This document shows positions 33,612 to 44,175 of a stretch of DNA of 64,000 nucleotides, piece after piece. Source of the DNA: Nakamurella alba. GTDB lineage: Bacteria > Actinomycetota > Actinomycetes > Mycobacteriales > Nakamurellaceae. The notes below the pieces were generated by a model. The model did not search any database, was not told the DNA's origin, and was given only the letters and a program-made list of their open reading frames with translations. Within the stretch, counting starts at the first letter, position 1; each line of letters begins with the position of its first letter. The DNA lies in contig NZ_WLYK01000008.1 in NCBI RefSeq assembly GCF_009707545.1, forward strand, positions 458,867 through 522,866, given 5' to 3'. A program made the position numbers and the translations under genes.

Positions 33612-34742
33612 TCAGCCGTCGACGATCTGGTCCAGCATCGGCAGGATCGTGTCGAGATCGCCCGCATCGCCACCGCTGAGGCTGCCGTTGGAGAAGAACG
33701 GTCCACAGGACTCATTGATCAACACCATGACCTCGGGTCCTTGCGGATAGCTGAAGCGCGCGATGTAGTAGCGGTGGGAGGACAGCGCCGGGTCCCGCGG
33801 AGTGCAGGACCTGGGCGACGGTGCAGTGGAGAATGCGTTCAGTGCGTCGACCAGACGCTCATCAGCCGTCGCCTCGCCGCTTGCCGTCGGCGGGCCAGGC
33901 GAATCGGAACGGGAGACCTCGACACCCGTGGCGCCGGGCGGGACCATGTCCTGCTGCTGGCCCCATCGGCCGCTCACGTCGATGCAGGCATCAGTCGACG
34001 GACACTCGCCGATGATTTCGTCCTTCGGGATCCAGCGTCCGGCGGCTGCGGACTGCACAAGCTGACCGGAACCCAGAACATACGAGAACTGGTCGCCGTT
34101 ACCGAGGTTCGTGCAGATCTGCGTGTCCGCTCCCAACCAGACGGTAGATCCGTCGCCGTAGGTGAAGGCATACAGAACGCTCTGAGTCTTCGACTGCCCG
34201 ACCGCGGCGCAGACGTACGGCCGGGCTTGTCCCGGCAGCGCCGTCGGCCAATAGCGGATCTCGTCGACCATCGCCGCGAGGTCGCCTCCGATGACCCCGG
34301 CCGCCGGCCCACTGTTCCCGGTGGTCGAGAAGGTGTAGGTGCAGGTGACCACCGACACCGGAATCTCGTCGGGAAGGAGGCGGTCGATCTCGCGGGTGGG
34401 CGCTGCTGGAACCCACGGACCCTTGGTGGAGTCCTCCGGCCGTTGTAGTTCGGCAGGACACTCGGTCGGAACAATTGTCGGCGCCGACGACATCGTGCTG
34501 GCGGGAAGGTTGTCGGTCGACGGCGGTGACGCCGGCCCGGAGACTCTGTCATTGCGGACCACCAGCACCGTGCCGGCGACAACTGCGATCACCGCAGCAG
34601 CCACGAGTGCCGGCCAGAACCGGGTGACCGGACCTCGGCGGGAGACCAAGCGCTGGTTGATGTCCCAGGCCTCGGGGGAGACGCTCACCGCATCGGCCCG
34701 ACGAGCGAGGTCGGCGCGCAGGTGGTCCTCGAAGTCGGTCAT
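33612..34742 (-). CDS. Probable membrane anti-sigma factor with Cys-rich ectodomain
   Basis: A 376-residue protein. About 40 cytoplasmic residues (MTDFEDHLRADLARRADAVS, then EAWDINQRLVSRRG) precede one membrane helix (FWPALVAAAVIAVVAGTVLVV). A Ser/Thr-rich linker and an outer domain follow, with paired Cys motifs (TECPAEL, TCTYTF, YVCAAVG, TQICTNL, GECPSTDACID) and the ending ILPMLDQIVDG. Position immediately after a sigma gene with a four-base overlap, plus the small cytoplasmic head, supports an anti-sigma role; no zinc-finger (HxxxCxxC) is present, so the class is unfamiliar. Paralogous to the next gene downstream. Confidence 0.65.
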   Translation of the reverse strand: MTDFEDHLRADLARRADAVSVSPEAWDINQRLVSRRGPVTRFWPALVAAAVIAVVAGTVLVVRNDRVSGPASPPSTDNLPASTMSSAPTIVPTECPAELQRPEDSTKGPWVPAAPTREIDRLLPDEIPVSVVTCTYTFSTTGNSGPAAGVIGGDLAAMVDEIRYWPTALPGQARPYVCAAVGQSKTQSVLYAFTYGDGSTVWLGADTQICTNLGNGDQFSYVLGSGQLVQSAAAGRWIPKDEIIGECPSTDACIDVSGRWGQQQDMVPPGATGVEVSRSDSPGPPTASGEATADERLVDALNAFSTAPSPRSCTPRDPALSSHRYYIARFSYPQGPEVMVLINESCGPFFSNGSLSGGDAGDLDTILPMLDQIVDG

Positions 34743-35224
34743 GGTGCTTCCCTCGCTTCGGTCAGGGCGGCGCGCAGTGCGGCCAGCCCGCGGGACAGGT
34801 GGGTGCGGGCGGTCCCGGCGGACACGCCCATCGAGGCGGCCAGGTCCGCGTCGGACAGATCCAGCCAGTACCGCAGGACCAGGGCCTCCCGGTGTCGCGG
34901 TGAGAGTGCCTGCAGCGCAGCGGCGGTCGCGCTGGTGTCGGCGGCCAGTACCTCGTCCTCGGCGCTCGGAACCGTGCCGCGCGACACCGGCTCACGATGC
35001 TTGTCGACCACTGTCAGATGACGCGCCCGCGACCGGCAGAGGTTGACCACGGTGGTACGCAGGTAGGCCCGGGCCGCTTCCGGATCCCGCAGCCGGTGCA
35101 TCCGGCCGTGCAGCCGGACGAACGCCTCCTGCGCGATGTTCTCCGGATCGTCGGCGCCGAGCAGGGTGGCCAGCGCCGTCATGCCCCTGAAGTGCGCGTC
35201 GAACAGCCCGCGGTACCCGTCCAC
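34739..35224 (-). CDS. RNA polymerase ECF sigma factor, SigE family
   Basis: A 161-residue ECF sigma factor of the short SigE type common in actinomycetes. Region 2 is GYRGLFDAHFRGMTALATLL followed by PENIAQEAFVRLHGRMHRL and RAYLRTTVVNLCRSRAR. Region 4 is LQALSPRHREALVLRYWLDL followed by SDADLAASMGVSAGTARTHLSRGL. Start GTG 35222-35224 has an AGGGGG upstream. Its stop overlaps the anti-sigma-like gene (ATGA), and a second paralogue follows, giving a three-gene signalling operon. The regulon is unknown. Confidence 0.85.
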   Translation of the reverse strand: MDGYRGLFDAHFRGMTALATLLGADDPENIAQEAFVRLHGRMHRLRDPEAARAYLRTTVVNLCRSRARHLTVVDKHREPVSRGTVPSAEDEVLAADTSATAAALQALSPRHREALVLRYWLDLSDADLAASMGVSAGTARTHLSRGLAALRAALTEAREAP

Positions 35225-35288
35225 CCCACACCCCCTGTCCGGCCTCTTACTTTCATGGACTCCCGGCCGGCCGGAATTGTTGAGGCGC

Positions 35289-36011
35289 TCAGGCGCGGGC
35301 GACCTGCCGATCGGCGGCCGCGGCCACCAGCCCGGCGAAGAGGCGGAGGTCGGTGTCGGTCTCCGGGTGCCACTGGACGCCGACGACGAACCGGTCGCCC
35401 GGCGCCTCCATCGCCTCGAGGATGCCGTCGGCGCACCAGGCGGCGGGCGCGAAACCGGGGTGCTCGGCGACGGACTGGTGGTGGTGGCAGGGCACGGTCA
35501 GGTGCCCGCCGTCGAGCAGCGCCGCCACCCGGGTCCCTGCCACCGGATCGACCTCGATCGGGCCGTAGAGACCGGGGCCGGGGGAGTGCCGGTCGTGACC
35601 GGCGACGTCCGGCACGTGCTGGTGCAGCCGACCGCCGGCCCGCACCGCCATCACCTGCATGCCGCGGCAGATGCCGAGCACCGGCAGATCGAGGTCGTCG
35701 GCGGCGTCCAGCAGGGCCAGCTCGGACACGTCCCGGTCGTCGCGCCAGCCGGCGGTCGCGGCGTGCGGCAGCTCCCCGTAGCGGGAGGGGTTCACGTCGG
35801 CGCCGCCGGCGATCACCAGGCCGTCGAGCCGGGACACCAGCGCCGCGGCGTCGTCGCCCGGACCGAGCGGCGGCAGCAGCACCACTGCGCCCCCGCCACC
35901 TCGTACCGCCTCCACGTACCGCTCCGGCAGCAGTGCGGCCCGGACCGCCTCCCAGCTCCCCCAGGAGGCCGGCTCGGTGTAGGTGCTGATGCCGATCACC
36001 GGTCGCGCCAC
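35289..36011 (-). CDS. Gamma-glutamyl-GABA hydrolase (PuuD-like, peptidase C26)
   Basis: A 240-residue class-I glutamine-amidotransferase-type hydrolase. GLVIAGGADVNPSRYGE, the nucleophile in VLGICRGMQVMAV (Cys about 111) and the His-Glu pair in VGVQWHPETDTDLRLF are all present; LTVPCHHHQSV is typical of PuuD. In the Puu route it splits gamma-glutamyl-GABA to GABA and glutamate. A glutamine-synthetase-like ligase and aldehyde dehydrogenase lie about 12 kb away, so both may serve one pathway. GAGGAGG precedes GTG 36009-36011; this start is preferred over an upstream ATG lacking a site. It is divergent from the amylopullulanase gene. Confidence 0.85.
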   Translation of the reverse strand: MARPVIGISTYTEPASWGSWEAVRAALLPERYVEAVRGGGGAVVLLPPLGPGDDAAALVSRLDGLVIAGGADVNPSRYGELPHAATAGWRDDRDVSELALLDAADDLDLPVLGICRGMQVMAVRAGGRLHQHVPDVAGHDRHSPGPGLYGPIEVDPVAGTRVAALLDGGHLTVPCHHHQSVAEHPGFAPAAWCADGILEAMEAPGDRFVVGVQWHPETDTDLRLFAGLVAAAADRQVARA

Positions 36012-36309
36012 GCACGCCTCCTCGAGGTCGGTTCCGATCACCGTCAGTCTCGCAGGTGCGGCCGACCGGATCACGGTCGGCGCGGCAGGTCCATCCGCCA
36101 TCCGTGCCCCGGATGCGCACGGAACGCGGGAGCCGTCCGGCCGAATGTGTGAAATCAGGGTGTGGCCCCGCACAGCGGATGCCGGGTCACGCCGGGCTGC
36201 CTACGGTCACAGGACCGGTCTGCCCCCGACACCTGGGAGCAGGACGGCAATTCCGGCAATTCGGACACGCCTTGATCAGGCAGGTCCCGGAAACACCAGG
36301 AGTGCAACG
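36012..36309. promoter_or_regulatory. Divergent control region with tandem CGGCAATTC repeats
   Basis: This 298-bp spacer lies between the PuuD-like gene and the amylopullulanase. CGGCAATTC is directly repeated at 36245-36253 and 36254-36262, 48 to 65 bases before the amylopullulanase start. This is a plausible activator or repressor site. CAGGAG is the ribosome site just before 36310. No other element was recognised. Confidence 0.4.
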
Positions 36310-39300
36310 ATGCACCGATCCGCCTCTGCGCGTGCCCGTACGTCCCGTCGGCGGATCAGGGCCCTGGCCGTCCTGTCCGGCGCCGCGGTCGTCGCCGGAC
36401 TGTTGACCCCGGCGACCGCGACCGCCGTGCCGGTCGTCACGGCCGCCGACTCGCCGCCGAGCGTCACACTCGCCGGCAGCTTCCAGTCCGAACTCGGCTG
36501 TCCCGAGGACTGGCAGCCGCAGTGTGCGAGCACCGACCTGCAGGCGGCCGGTGACGGCACCTGGTCGGCGAGCTTCGCCCTGCCGTCCGGCAGCTACGAG
36601 TTCAAGTACGCGATCAACCACTCCTGGGACGAGGCGTACGGCGCGAACGGCGGAGGCGGCAACATCCCGGTGGTGATCCAGGGCGACACCGCCCTGACGT
36701 TCACCTACGACGAGGAGACCCACCTCGGCACCATCACGCCGACCGCGGCGCAGCCCGGACTGAACTACAACGATCGGAAGATGGCGTCGGACAGCCTCCG
36801 CGAGGACCTGACCCGCGAGCGCTTCTACTTCGTGATGACCGACCGCTTCGCCAATGGCGATCCGACCAACGACAAGGGCGGCTACACCGCGGATCCCGGC
36901 ACCGAGGAGCGGCTGGCCACCGGCTACGACCCCACCGACAAGGGCTTCTACCACGGTGGCGACCTCAAGGGTCTGACCGACAAGCTCGACTACATCAAGG
37001 GTATGGGCACCACCGCGGTGTGGCTCACGCCGTCGTTCAAGAACAAGCCCGTCCAGGGCGAGGGCGTGAACGTCAGCGCCGGCTACCACGGCTACTGGAT
37101 CACCGACTTCACCCAGATCGACCCGCACCTGGGCACCAACGATGAGCTCAAGACGCTCATCGACAAGGCCCACGCCAAGGGGATGAAGGTCTTCTTCGAC
37201 ATCATCACCAACCACACCGCCGACGTGATCTCCACGCCGTCGGAGTACATCTCGAAGGAGACGACGCCGTACAAGGACGCCGCCGGCAACGAGTTCAACG
37301 ACCTGGACTACGCCGCCGGTGACACCTTCCCGGAGCTGGACCCGGCCACCTCGTTCCCCTACGTGCCGACCTTCCCGACGGCCGCCGACGAGACCGTGAA
37401 GGTGCCGGCGTGGCTCAACGACCCGACCTACTACCACAACCGCGGCAACGCCTCCTTCGACGGCACCGAGGGCGACATCTACGGCGACTTCGTCGGTCTG
37501 GACGATCTGTTCACCGAGAATCCCACTGTGCGGGACGGTCTCATCGACGTCTACAAGTTCTGGGCCGAGTTCGGCATCGACGGCTTCCGCATCGACACCG
37601 TGAAGCACGTCAACACCGAGTTCTGGCAGAAGTTCGCGCCAGAGACCCGGGCGGCCGCGGCGGCGGCCGGCAAGCCGCAGTTCTTCGAGTTCGGTGAGGT
37701 CTACGACGCCGACCCGGCGAAGATGTCCTACTACACGACCACCGGTGGGCTGCAGGCCACACTGGACTTCGGTTTCCAGTCTCGCGCAGTCGGTTTCGGC
37801 ACCGGCCGGGCCACCTCCGAGCTTGCCGAGCTGTACGCCGGGGACGACTGGTACACCGACGCCGACTCGAACGCCTATCAGCTCCCGACGTTCCTCGGCA
37901 ACCACGACATGGGCCGGGTGGGCTACTTCCTGTCCTCCGCCGGATCGTCCGGAGACGAACTGCTGCAGCGCGACCTGCTGACCCAGCAGCTGATGTACCT
38001 GACCCGTGGCCAGCCGGTCACCTACTACGGCGACGAGCAGGGCTTCGTCGGCGACGGCGGGGACAAGGACGCCCGCCAGGACATGTTCGCCAGCCAGGTC
38101 GCCTCGTACAACGACGACGACCTGATCGGTACCGACAGCACCACGGCTGTCGACAACTACGGCACCACCAACCCGGTCTACCAGGCGCTGGCGAAGCTCT
38201 CGAAACTGCGTGACGCGCACCCGACGTTGGCGGATGGCGCGCAGATCCCGCGCTACTCGTCCAACAGCGCCGGCATCTTCGCGGTCAGTCGGATCGATGC
38301 CACCAAGAAGGTGGAGTACGTCGTCGCGATCAACAACGCCACCGAGGCGAAGACGGCGACCTTCGACGTGTTCAACGCCTCCGGCACCTACCAGGGGCTG
38401 TGGGGCGGCGCGAAGACGGCCCGCAGCACGGCCGACAAGCGGCTCACCGTCACGGTTCCGCCGCTGACGGCGATGGTGTGGAAGGCGACCTCGGCGCTGG
38501 CGAAGCAGAGCAAGGCGCCGACGCCGGTGTTCACCGCCGCGCCGGGTTCCACCGTCGGCGGCCGCGCCGCGGTCTCCGTCGCGGTCCCGCAGGGCGGCTT
38601 CAACCAGGTGACCTTCGCCTGGCGGCCGGCCGGTACCACCGCGTGGAAGGTGCTGGGCACCGACGACAACGCCCCGTACCGCGTCTTCCACGACGTGTCC
38701 GGGCTGGCGAAGGGGACCGTGGTGGAGTACCGGGCGATCCTCAAGGACAGCAGCAACAACCTGTCCCTGGCCCGCACCTCCGCGGTCGTCGGCGACCCGG
38801 CCCCGACCGCGACCCCGGGCGGTGCGCAGAACGACCCGCCGGAGACCCAGCCCGACACCGTCACGGTGGCCGGTGATCTCGACTCCGAGATCGGCTGCCC
38901 CGGCGACTGGCAGCCGGACTGCGAGGCCGCGATGATGACCTTCGACGCGAACGACGGCATCTGGAAGGCCACCTTCGACCTGCCGCCGGGCAACTACGCC
39001 TACAAGGTGGCGCTCAACGGCTCCTGGACCGAGAACTACGGTGCCGGCGCGGTCCGCGACGGCGGCAACATCCCGCTGACCGTGGGCGAGGACCCGGTGA
39101 CCTTCTACTACGACCCGGCCTCGCACTGGATCACCAGCGACGCCCAGGGTCCGATCATCACCGTCGCAGGATCGCACCAGTCGGAGCTGGGCTGCGCCGG
39201 TGACTGGTCACCGGACTGCATGCGACCCTGGCTGCAGGACCCGGACGGCGACGGCACCTACACCTTCTCCACCGCGCTGATCCCGCCCGGTTCGTACGAG

Positions 39301-42099
39301 GCGAAGGTCGCGCACGGGCTGTCCTGGGACGAGAACTACGGGCTGGGAGGTGCGGCGGGTGGCGCGAACATCCCGTTCACCGTGCCGCCGGGCGCCGTCA
39401 CCACGTTCTCCTACGTGCTGGACACCCACGTGCTGACGGTGACCGCCGCGGCGTCCACCGCTGCGGATCTCTCGCAGTCGAAAGCCCAGTGGCTGAACCG
39501 CAACTGGATCGCCTGGGACCTCCCGGACACGGCGAACCAGTGGCACTACCGGCTGCACTACAGCAGCAAGGGCGGTCTCGGCCTCGACGCCACCGCGGTG
39601 ACCGGCGGCTCGTCGATCGCGCTCACCCGGTCGGCCACCGGCCTGCCCGCGGCGCTGCAAGGCAAGCACCCGAACCTCGCCGGGTACGACGCCCTGCAAC
39701 TGCCCTCCTCCGCGGTGCGCGACAAGAAGCTGCTGGCCGCGATCCTCAAGGGCCAGGTGGTGGTCGCCGCCTACGACGACGCCGGGAAGCTGATGGACGC
39801 CACCGGTGTCCAGCTGCCGTGGGTGCTGGACGACCTGTACTCCGGCGCCACGAAGCAGGCGCTGGGCATCGTCTGGCAGGGCTCGATCCCGATCTTTAAG
39901 CTGTGGGCGCCGACGGCGCAGAAGGTGCAGCTGGTGGTCGGCCCGCCCGGATCCACCCGGGAGATCACTCTGCCGATGGTGCAGGACGACAAGGGCACCT
40001 GGTGGGGCGCTGCCGATCCACGATGGAAAGGCGGCACCTACCGGTACAAGGTGACGGTCTACGTGCCGTCCACCGGGAAGGTGGAGACCAACCTGGTCAC
40101 CGACCCGTACAGCGTCGCGCTGACCACGAACTCGGCGAAGTCGGTGATCGCCAACCTGTCGGACGCGTCGCTGAAGCCGGCCGGGTGGGACAAGCTGGCG
40201 AAACCCGCACTGCCGCAACCGGTCGACTCGTCGATCTACGAGCTGCACGTGCGTGACTTCTCCATCTCCGACACCACGGTGCCGGCCGCACACCGCGGCA
40301 CCTACCTGGCATTCACCGACACCGGCTCGGCCGGCATGCAGCACCTGAAGGCGCTCGCCGACGCCGGGATGAACACGCTGCACCTGCTGCCGGTGTTCGA
40401 CATCGCCACCATCGAGGAGGACCGCAGCAAGCAGCAGACCCCGGCCTGCGACCTGCCCGCGCTCACCGCGGCCGATCCGGCCGGCGAGGAGCAGCAGGCC
40501 TGCACCTCCGCGGTCGCGGCGACCGACGGGTTCAACTGGGGCTACGACCCGTACCACTACACGACGCCGGAGGGCTCGTACTCGACGAACCCGTCGGGCA
40601 CCACCCGGACCAAGGAGTTCCGGCAGATGGTGGCCGGGATCAACGGCGCCGGGATGCGGGTGGTGATGGACGTGGTCTACAACCACACCGCGGCCTCCGG
40701 GCAGGACCCGAAGTCGGTGCTGGACCGGATCGTTCCCGGCTACTACCAACGGCTCTCGGCCACCGGCGCGGTGGAGAACTCCACCTGCTGCTCCAACACC
40801 GCGCCCGAGCACGCGATGATGGGCAAGCTCGTCGTCGACTCGGTCGTCACCTGGGCCAAGCAGTACAAGGTGGACGGGTTCCGGTTCGACCTGATGGGTC
40901 ATCACCCGAAGGCGAACCTGCTCGCCGTGCGCGCCGCGCTCGACAAGCTGACCGTCGCCAAGGACGGCGTGGACGGGAAGAAGATCTACGTCTACGGCGA
41001 GGGCTGGAACTTCGGCGAGGTCGCCGACAACGCCCTGTTCGAGCAGGCCACCCAGGCGAACATGGCCGGCACCGGCATCGGGACCTTCAACGACCGGCTG
41101 CGGGACTCGGTCCGCGGCGGCGGTCCGTTCGACGAGAACCCGGGCAAGCAGGGCTTCGGGTCCGGGCTGTACACGGACCCGAACACCGGTGGTGACAAAG
41201 GTTCTGCCGACGAGCAGTTGGCCACGTTGCTGCTGGACCAGGACCGGATCAAGGTCGGCCTGGTCGGCAACCTCGCCGGCTACACCTTCACCGACGCCAC
41301 CGGTGCGACGGTCACCGGTGCCGACATCGACTACAACGGCGCACCCACCGGGTACACCGCGCAGCCGTCGGAGACGATCAACTACGTCGACGCCCACGAC
41401 AACGAGACCCTGTTCGACGCGCTGACCTACAAGTTGCCGGTCGGCACCGCGATGGCCGACAAGGTACGGATGAACACGCTGTCGCTATCGACCGTGGCGC
41501 TCAGTCAGGGGCCGATGTTCTGGCACGCCGGCGCGGACCTGTTGCGGTCGAAGTCGCTGGACCGTGACTCGTACAACTCCGGTGACTGGTTCAATCGCAT
41601 CGACTGGACCGGCACCGAGTCGACCTTCGGCTCGGGACTGCCACCGGAGGCGGCGAACTCGGCGAAGTGGCCCTACATGACGCCGCTGCTCGCCGACCCG
41701 GCGAACAAGCCGGCGGCCGCCGACATCCAGGCCGCAGGGGCCGGCGCGCTGGACGTGCTGGAGCTGCGGTACTCCTCGCCGCTGTTCCGGCTCGGCTCGG
41801 CATCGCTGATCCAGCAGAAGGTCTCGTTCCTCACCTCGGGGCCGGACCAGACGCCGGGCGTGATCGCGATGCAGATCGACGACCGGGTCGGCGCCGACGT
41901 GGATCCGGCCCTGCAGCGGGTGGTGGTCGTCTTCAACGCCTCCCCGGATGCGCAGTCGGTCGCCGTGGACGGTGCTGCCGGATTGAGCCTCTCGCCGATC
42001 CAGGCCGGCGGGTCGGATCCGGTGGTCAAGGGTGCGACCGTCGGCGCCGACGCGGTGACGGTCCCGGGCCGGACGGTGGCGGTGTTCGTCCAGTCCTGA
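36310..42099 (+). CDS. pulA: Secreted amylopullulanase: fused alpha-amylase (GH13) and pullulanase modules with three X25-like domains
   Basis: A 1929-residue exported enzyme. A signal peptide ([18 protein letters not shown], Ala-rich cleavage region near 40) is followed by an X25-like starch-associated domain (about 47-137; [10 protein letters not shown]). GH13 catalytic module 1 follows, with DGFRID near 423, GEVYD near 460 and LGNHDMGR near 531. Two more X25-like domains (about 852-938 and 951-1050; [20 protein letters not shown]) precede a pullulanase N-domain and CBM48-like part (about 1195). Module 2 has the pullulanase hallmark [10 protein letters not shown] near 1408, VDGFRFD near 1521, YGEGWNFGE near 1562 and VDAHDNE near 1694. 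It should cut alpha-1,4 and alpha-1,6 links of starch, glycogen or pullulan outside the cell. CAGGAG precedes ATG 36310. No transporter for the products is nearby. Confidence 0.92.
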   Translation: MHRSASARARTSRRRIRALAVLSGAAVVAGLLTPATATAVPVVTAADSPPSVTLAGSFQSELGCPEDWQPQCASTDLQAAGDGTWSASFALPSGSYEFKYAINHSWDEAYGANGGGGNIPVVIQGDTALTFTYDEETHLGTITPTAAQPGLNYNDRKMASDSLREDLTRERFYFVMTDRFANGDPTNDKGGYTADPGTEERLATGYDPTDKGFYHGGDLKGLTDKLDYIKGMGTTAVWLTPSFKNKPVQGEGVNVSAGYHGYWITDFTQIDPHLGTNDELKTLIDKAHAKGMKVFFDIITNHTADVISTPSEYISKETTPYKDAAGNEFNDLDYAAGDTFPELDPATSFPYVPTFPTAADETVKVPAWLNDPTYYHNRGNASFDGTEGDIYGDFVGLDDLFTENPTVRDGLIDVYKFWAEFGIDGFRIDTVKHVNTEFWQKFAPETRAAAAAAGKPQFFEFGEVYDADPAKMSYYTTTGGLQATLDFGFQSRAVGFGTGRATSELAELYAGDDWYTDADSNAYQLPTFLGNHDMGRVGYFLSSAGSSGDELLQRDLLTQQLMYLTRGQPVTYYGDEQGFVGDGGDKDARQDMFASQVASYNDDDLIGTDSTTAVDNYGTTNPVYQALAKLSKLRDAHPTLADGAQIPRYSSNSAGIFAVSRIDATKKVEYVVAINNATEAKTATFDVFNASGTYQGLWGGAKTARSTADKRLTVTVPPLTAMVWKATSALAKQSKAPTPVFTAAPGSTVGGRAAVSVAVPQGGFNQVTFAWRPAGTTAWKVLGTDDNAPYRVFHDVSGLAKGTVVEYRAILKDSSNNLSLARTSAVVGDPAPTATPGGAQNDPPETQPDTVTVAGDLDSEIGCPGDWQPDCEAAMMTFDANDGIWKATFDLPPGNYAYKVALNGSWTENYGAGAVRDGGNIPLTVGEDPVTFYYDPASHWITSDAQGPIITVAGSHQSELGCAGDWSPDCMRPWLQDPDGDGTYTFSTALIPPGSYEAKVAHGLSWDENYGLGGAAGGANIPFTVPPGAVTTFSYVLDTHVLTVTAAASTAADLSQSKAQWLNRNWIAWDLPDTANQWHYRLHYSSKGGLGLDATAVTGGSSIALTRSATGLPAALQGKHPNLAGYDALQLPSSAVRDKKLLAAILKGQVVVAAYDDAGKLMDATGVQLPWVLDDLYSGATKQALGIVWQGSIPIFKLWAPTAQKVQLVVGPPGSTREITLPMVQDDKGTWWGAADPRWKGGTYRYKVTVYVPSTGKVETNLVTDPYSVALTTNSAKSVIANLSDASLKPAGWDKLAKPALPQPVDSSIYELHVRDFSISDTTVPAAHRGTYLAFTDTGSAGMQHLKALADAGMNTLHLLPVFDIATIEEDRSKQQTPACDLPALTAADPAGEEQQACTSAVAATDGFNWGYDPYHYTTPEGSYSTNPSGTTRTKEFRQMVAGINGAGMRVVMDVVYNHTAASGQDPKSVLDRIVPGYYQRLSATGAVENSTCCSNTAPEHAMMGKLVVDSVVTWAKQYKVDGFRFDLMGHHPKANLLAVRAALDKLTVAKDGVDGKKIYVYGEGWNFGEVADNALFEQATQANMAGTGIGTFNDRLRDSVRGGGPFDENPGKQGFGSGLYTDPNTGGDKGSADEQLATLLLDQDRIKVGLVGNLAGYTFTDATGATVTGADIDYNGAPTGYTAQPSETINYVDAHDNETLFDALTYKLPVGTAMADKVRMNTLSLSTVALSQGPMFWHAGADLLRSKSLDRDSYNSGDWFNRIDWTGTESTFGSGLPPEAANSAKWPYMTPLLADPANKPAAADIQAAGAGALDVLELRYSSPLFRLGSASLIQQKVSFLTSGPDQTPGVIAMQIDDRVGADVDPALQRVVVVFNASPDAQSVAVDGAAGLSLSPIQAGGSDPVVKGATVGADAVTVPGRTVAVFVQS

Positions 42100-42109
42100 C
42101 GCGAGCCCT

Positions 42110-42149
42110 GCCGATGCCCTCCGGACGCTGACGTCCGGAGGGCATCGGC
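42110..42149 (+). terminator. Perfect 18-bp hairpin terminator of the amylopullulanase gene
   Basis: GCCGATGCCCTCCGGACG (42110-42127) and CGTCCGGAGGGCATCGGC (42132-42149) form a perfect 18-bp stem with a CTGA loop, ten bases after the stop. Confidence 0.85.
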
Positions 42150-42269
42150 GTGTTCGGTGCCGAGCCGCCGGACCCGGGTGCTCCGCGGGGCGCCCGGGCC
42201 CCGAACAGGAACGGCTCGCTGCGGCGGGCGCGAACGGGACCGCCGGCAGTCAGGTCGGTTCGGCGCCGG

Positions 42270-42872
42270 TCAGGTGAGCCCGGCGGCGGTCAGCATCGCC
42301 CAGGCGGACTCCTGGTACTCGGTGACCGGCGGGGCGGTGCCGATCACCATCTGCAGCAGGTAGCCCTGCACCATCGCCATGATCAGCGGTGCCAGCCGGT
42401 CCGCATCGACCGGCATCTCCCGGTGCTCGCCCCACCGGCGGACCACATCGGTGATGGTGTCGCGGAGCCGGGTGATCCAGCCCTCGGCGATCCGCAGCAC
42501 CGCGTCGCTGCGGGTGACCTCGCTCCACACCGACATCAGCAGCGGCAGCGAGGAGATGGGGGAGGGCTGGTGCTTGCTGGTGGCCCGGTCCAGCAGTGCA
42601 CAGACCAGCTCGCCCGGGCTGGCCGGCACCGGGGCGTCGCGCAGCGATTCGACCCGGGCGATCACCCCGCCCAGCACCTCCTGGGCGACGGCCGCGATGA
42701 GTTCGTCCTTGGACTTGAAGTACAGGTAGACCGCGCCGGCGGACAGGCCGGACTCGGCGATCACGTCGGCCATCGACGTGCTGTGCAGCCCGCCCTCGCC
42801 GAACCGCTTCATCGCGGCCCGCAGGATCTGCTGCCTCCGCTTCGCGCGGTGCTCCTCGCTGACCTTCGGCAT
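42270..42872 (-). CDS. TetR family transcriptional repressor
   Basis: A 200-residue TetR-type regulator. HTH: RRQQILRAAMKRFGEGGLHS then TSMADVIAESGLSAGAVYLYF and KSKDELIAAVAQE. The C-terminal ligand domain is typical in length but unplaceable. The gene is divergent from a membrane protein, with 104 bases between. That spacer holds two palindromes (42892-42901, 42949-42960) that fit autoregulation plus control of the neighbour, as in many TetR-exporter pairs. The start at ATG 42870-42872 is immediately followed by the HTH, so it is secure. Confidence 0.88.
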   Translation of the reverse strand: MPKVSEEHRAKRRQQILRAAMKRFGEGGLHSTSMADVIAESGLSAGAVYLYFKSKDELIAAVAQEVLGGVIARVESLRDAPVPASPGELVCALLDRATSKHQPSPISSLPLLMSVWSEVTRSDAVLRIAEGWITRLRDTITDVVRRWGEHREMPVDADRLAPLIMAMVQGYLLQMVIGTAPPVTEYQESAWAMLTAAGLT

Positions 42873-42891
42873 GACCCGATTCTAAACCGAT

Positions 42892-42960
42892 CGAATATTC
42901 GTTTTGACACGACCGCGCCACGGGTGCATCCTGATCGCGTTCCAAACCGAATGTTCATTC
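42892..42960. promoter_or_regulatory. Candidate promoter flanked by two TetR-type operators
   Basis: CGAATATTCG (42892-42901) and GAATGTTCATTC (42949-42960) are perfect palindromes, each preceded by AAACCGA. Between them TTGACA (42904-42909) with CATCCT at 42927-42932 (17-base spacer) is a weak sigma-70-like promoter for the membrane gene at 42977. Confidence 0.55.
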
Positions 42961-42976
42961 TTTGAAGGAGTCCGTG

Positions 42977-44002
42977 ATGAGCATCGATCCCGAGGTGCGC
43001 CCCGAGGGTGCGCACGAAGCCGCCGGTCGGTCGCCGCACGGGTGGCGCGCAGCGGTCGGCACCGGCCTGGTGGTCGCCATCGGCCTGTCCGCGCTGCTGG
43101 CGCTGTTCGTCTCGCTCGCGGTGAACGCGAAGCCGCACGGGCTGGTCGTCGACGTGGTGGGCCCGGATGCTGCGGTCCAGCAGATCCGGGCCGGCATCTC
43201 GGCCGGCCTGGGCGAGGAGGCGATCGAGCTGGTCGCCGTCCCGGACCAGCAGCAGGCAATCGCCGACCTGCAGGATCGCACCGCGGCCGGCGCGCTGGTG
43301 ATCACCGCGCAGGGCCCGCAGGTGCTGATCGCCTCCGCCGGTTCGCCGGTGATCGCCCAGCTGCTCACCTCGGCCGCCACCGAGCTGTCGGGCAGCGCGG
43401 CTGCGGTCCAGGTCACCGACGTGGTGCCGCTGCCGGCCGACGACGCCCGCGGTGCCGGGCTGGGTTCCGCTGCCTTCCCGATGATCGTCGCCGGTCTCGC
43501 GCTGGGCGCGGTCGCCGGCTTGCGGTTCCGCCGGACCGGGGACCGGCTGGTCGCCCTCGCCACCGGTGCGGTGGCGGCCGGGCTGCTCTTCTCGCTCGTC
43601 CTGCACTGGCTTGGGGTGATCGACGGCCGGTACCTCGCGAGCGCGGGCGCCTTCGCGCTGGCCGCGGTGGCCGCCGGGACGTTCGTCGCGGGGACCGTGT
43701 CGCTGCTCGGCGTCGCCGGGATGGGCGTGGCGGCCCTGGTGCTGATGATCCTGGGCAACCCGCTGTCCGGCATCGCCTCCTCGCCCGCGCTGCTGCCCTC
43801 CCCGTGGGGCGCGATCGGGCAGTACCTGCCGCCCGGCGCGGCCGGCACCCTGCTCCGGGACGCCGCGTACTTCCCCGACGCCTCGGTGTGGGGTCCGGTG
43901 CTGGTGCTGCTCGGATGGATGGTGCTCGGGGCCATCGGGCTGACGGTCGCCGCGCGGCGCTCCGACCGACGGGTGAGCGCCGCCGTTCCGGCCGCCGTCT
44001 GA
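42977..44002 (+). CDS. Integral membrane protein, ABC-2/YhgE-like layout
   Basis: A 341-residue protein. One N-terminal helix (GTGLVVAIGLSALLALFVSL) is followed by a roughly 110-residue extracytoplasmic stretch (VVGPDAAVQQIRAG, VAVPDQQQAIADL, GALVITAQGPQVLIAS). Five more helices and a basic tail come next. The order helix-loop-five helices resembles YhgE/Pip and ABC-2 permease-like proteins, but I see no diagnostic motif and no ATPase partner. Divergent from and probably repressed by the TetR gene; GAAGGAG precedes ATG 42977. A transport or efflux role is an inference from the TetR context. Confidence 0.65.
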   Translation: MSIDPEVRPEGAHEAAGRSPHGWRAAVGTGLVVAIGLSALLALFVSLAVNAKPHGLVVDVVGPDAAVQQIRAGISAGLGEEAIELVAVPDQQQAIADLQDRTAAGALVITAQGPQVLIASAGSPVIAQLLTSAATELSGSAAAVQVTDVVPLPADDARGAGLGSAAFPMIVAGLALGAVAGLRFRRTGDRLVALATGAVAAGLLFSLVLHWLGVIDGRYLASAGAFALAAVAAGTFVAGTVSLLGVAGMGVAALVLMILGNPLSGIASSPALLPSPWGAIGQYLPPGAAGTLLRDAAYFPDASVWGPVLVLLGWMVLGAIGLTVAARRSDRRVSAAVPAAV

Positions 44003-44175
44003 GCGTGCGGCCGGGGCTGGCCGAAGCATGACACAGCCTTTACACTCCGAAGCGTCCCCGTCTCGGCACTCTGTGTAGTCGGTGGGCGGTCCACCAGCGG
44101 TGCTGCAGCAGCGCGGCTCCACTCTGCGGTGGGTCTTCACGTCCCGGACCGGGACACCACCGGAGGGGATCTGTC

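Noticed and set aside
36187..39177. Long minus-strand frame opposite the amylopullulanase
   Set aside because: Same composition artefact; the plus strand carries two intact GH13 modules.
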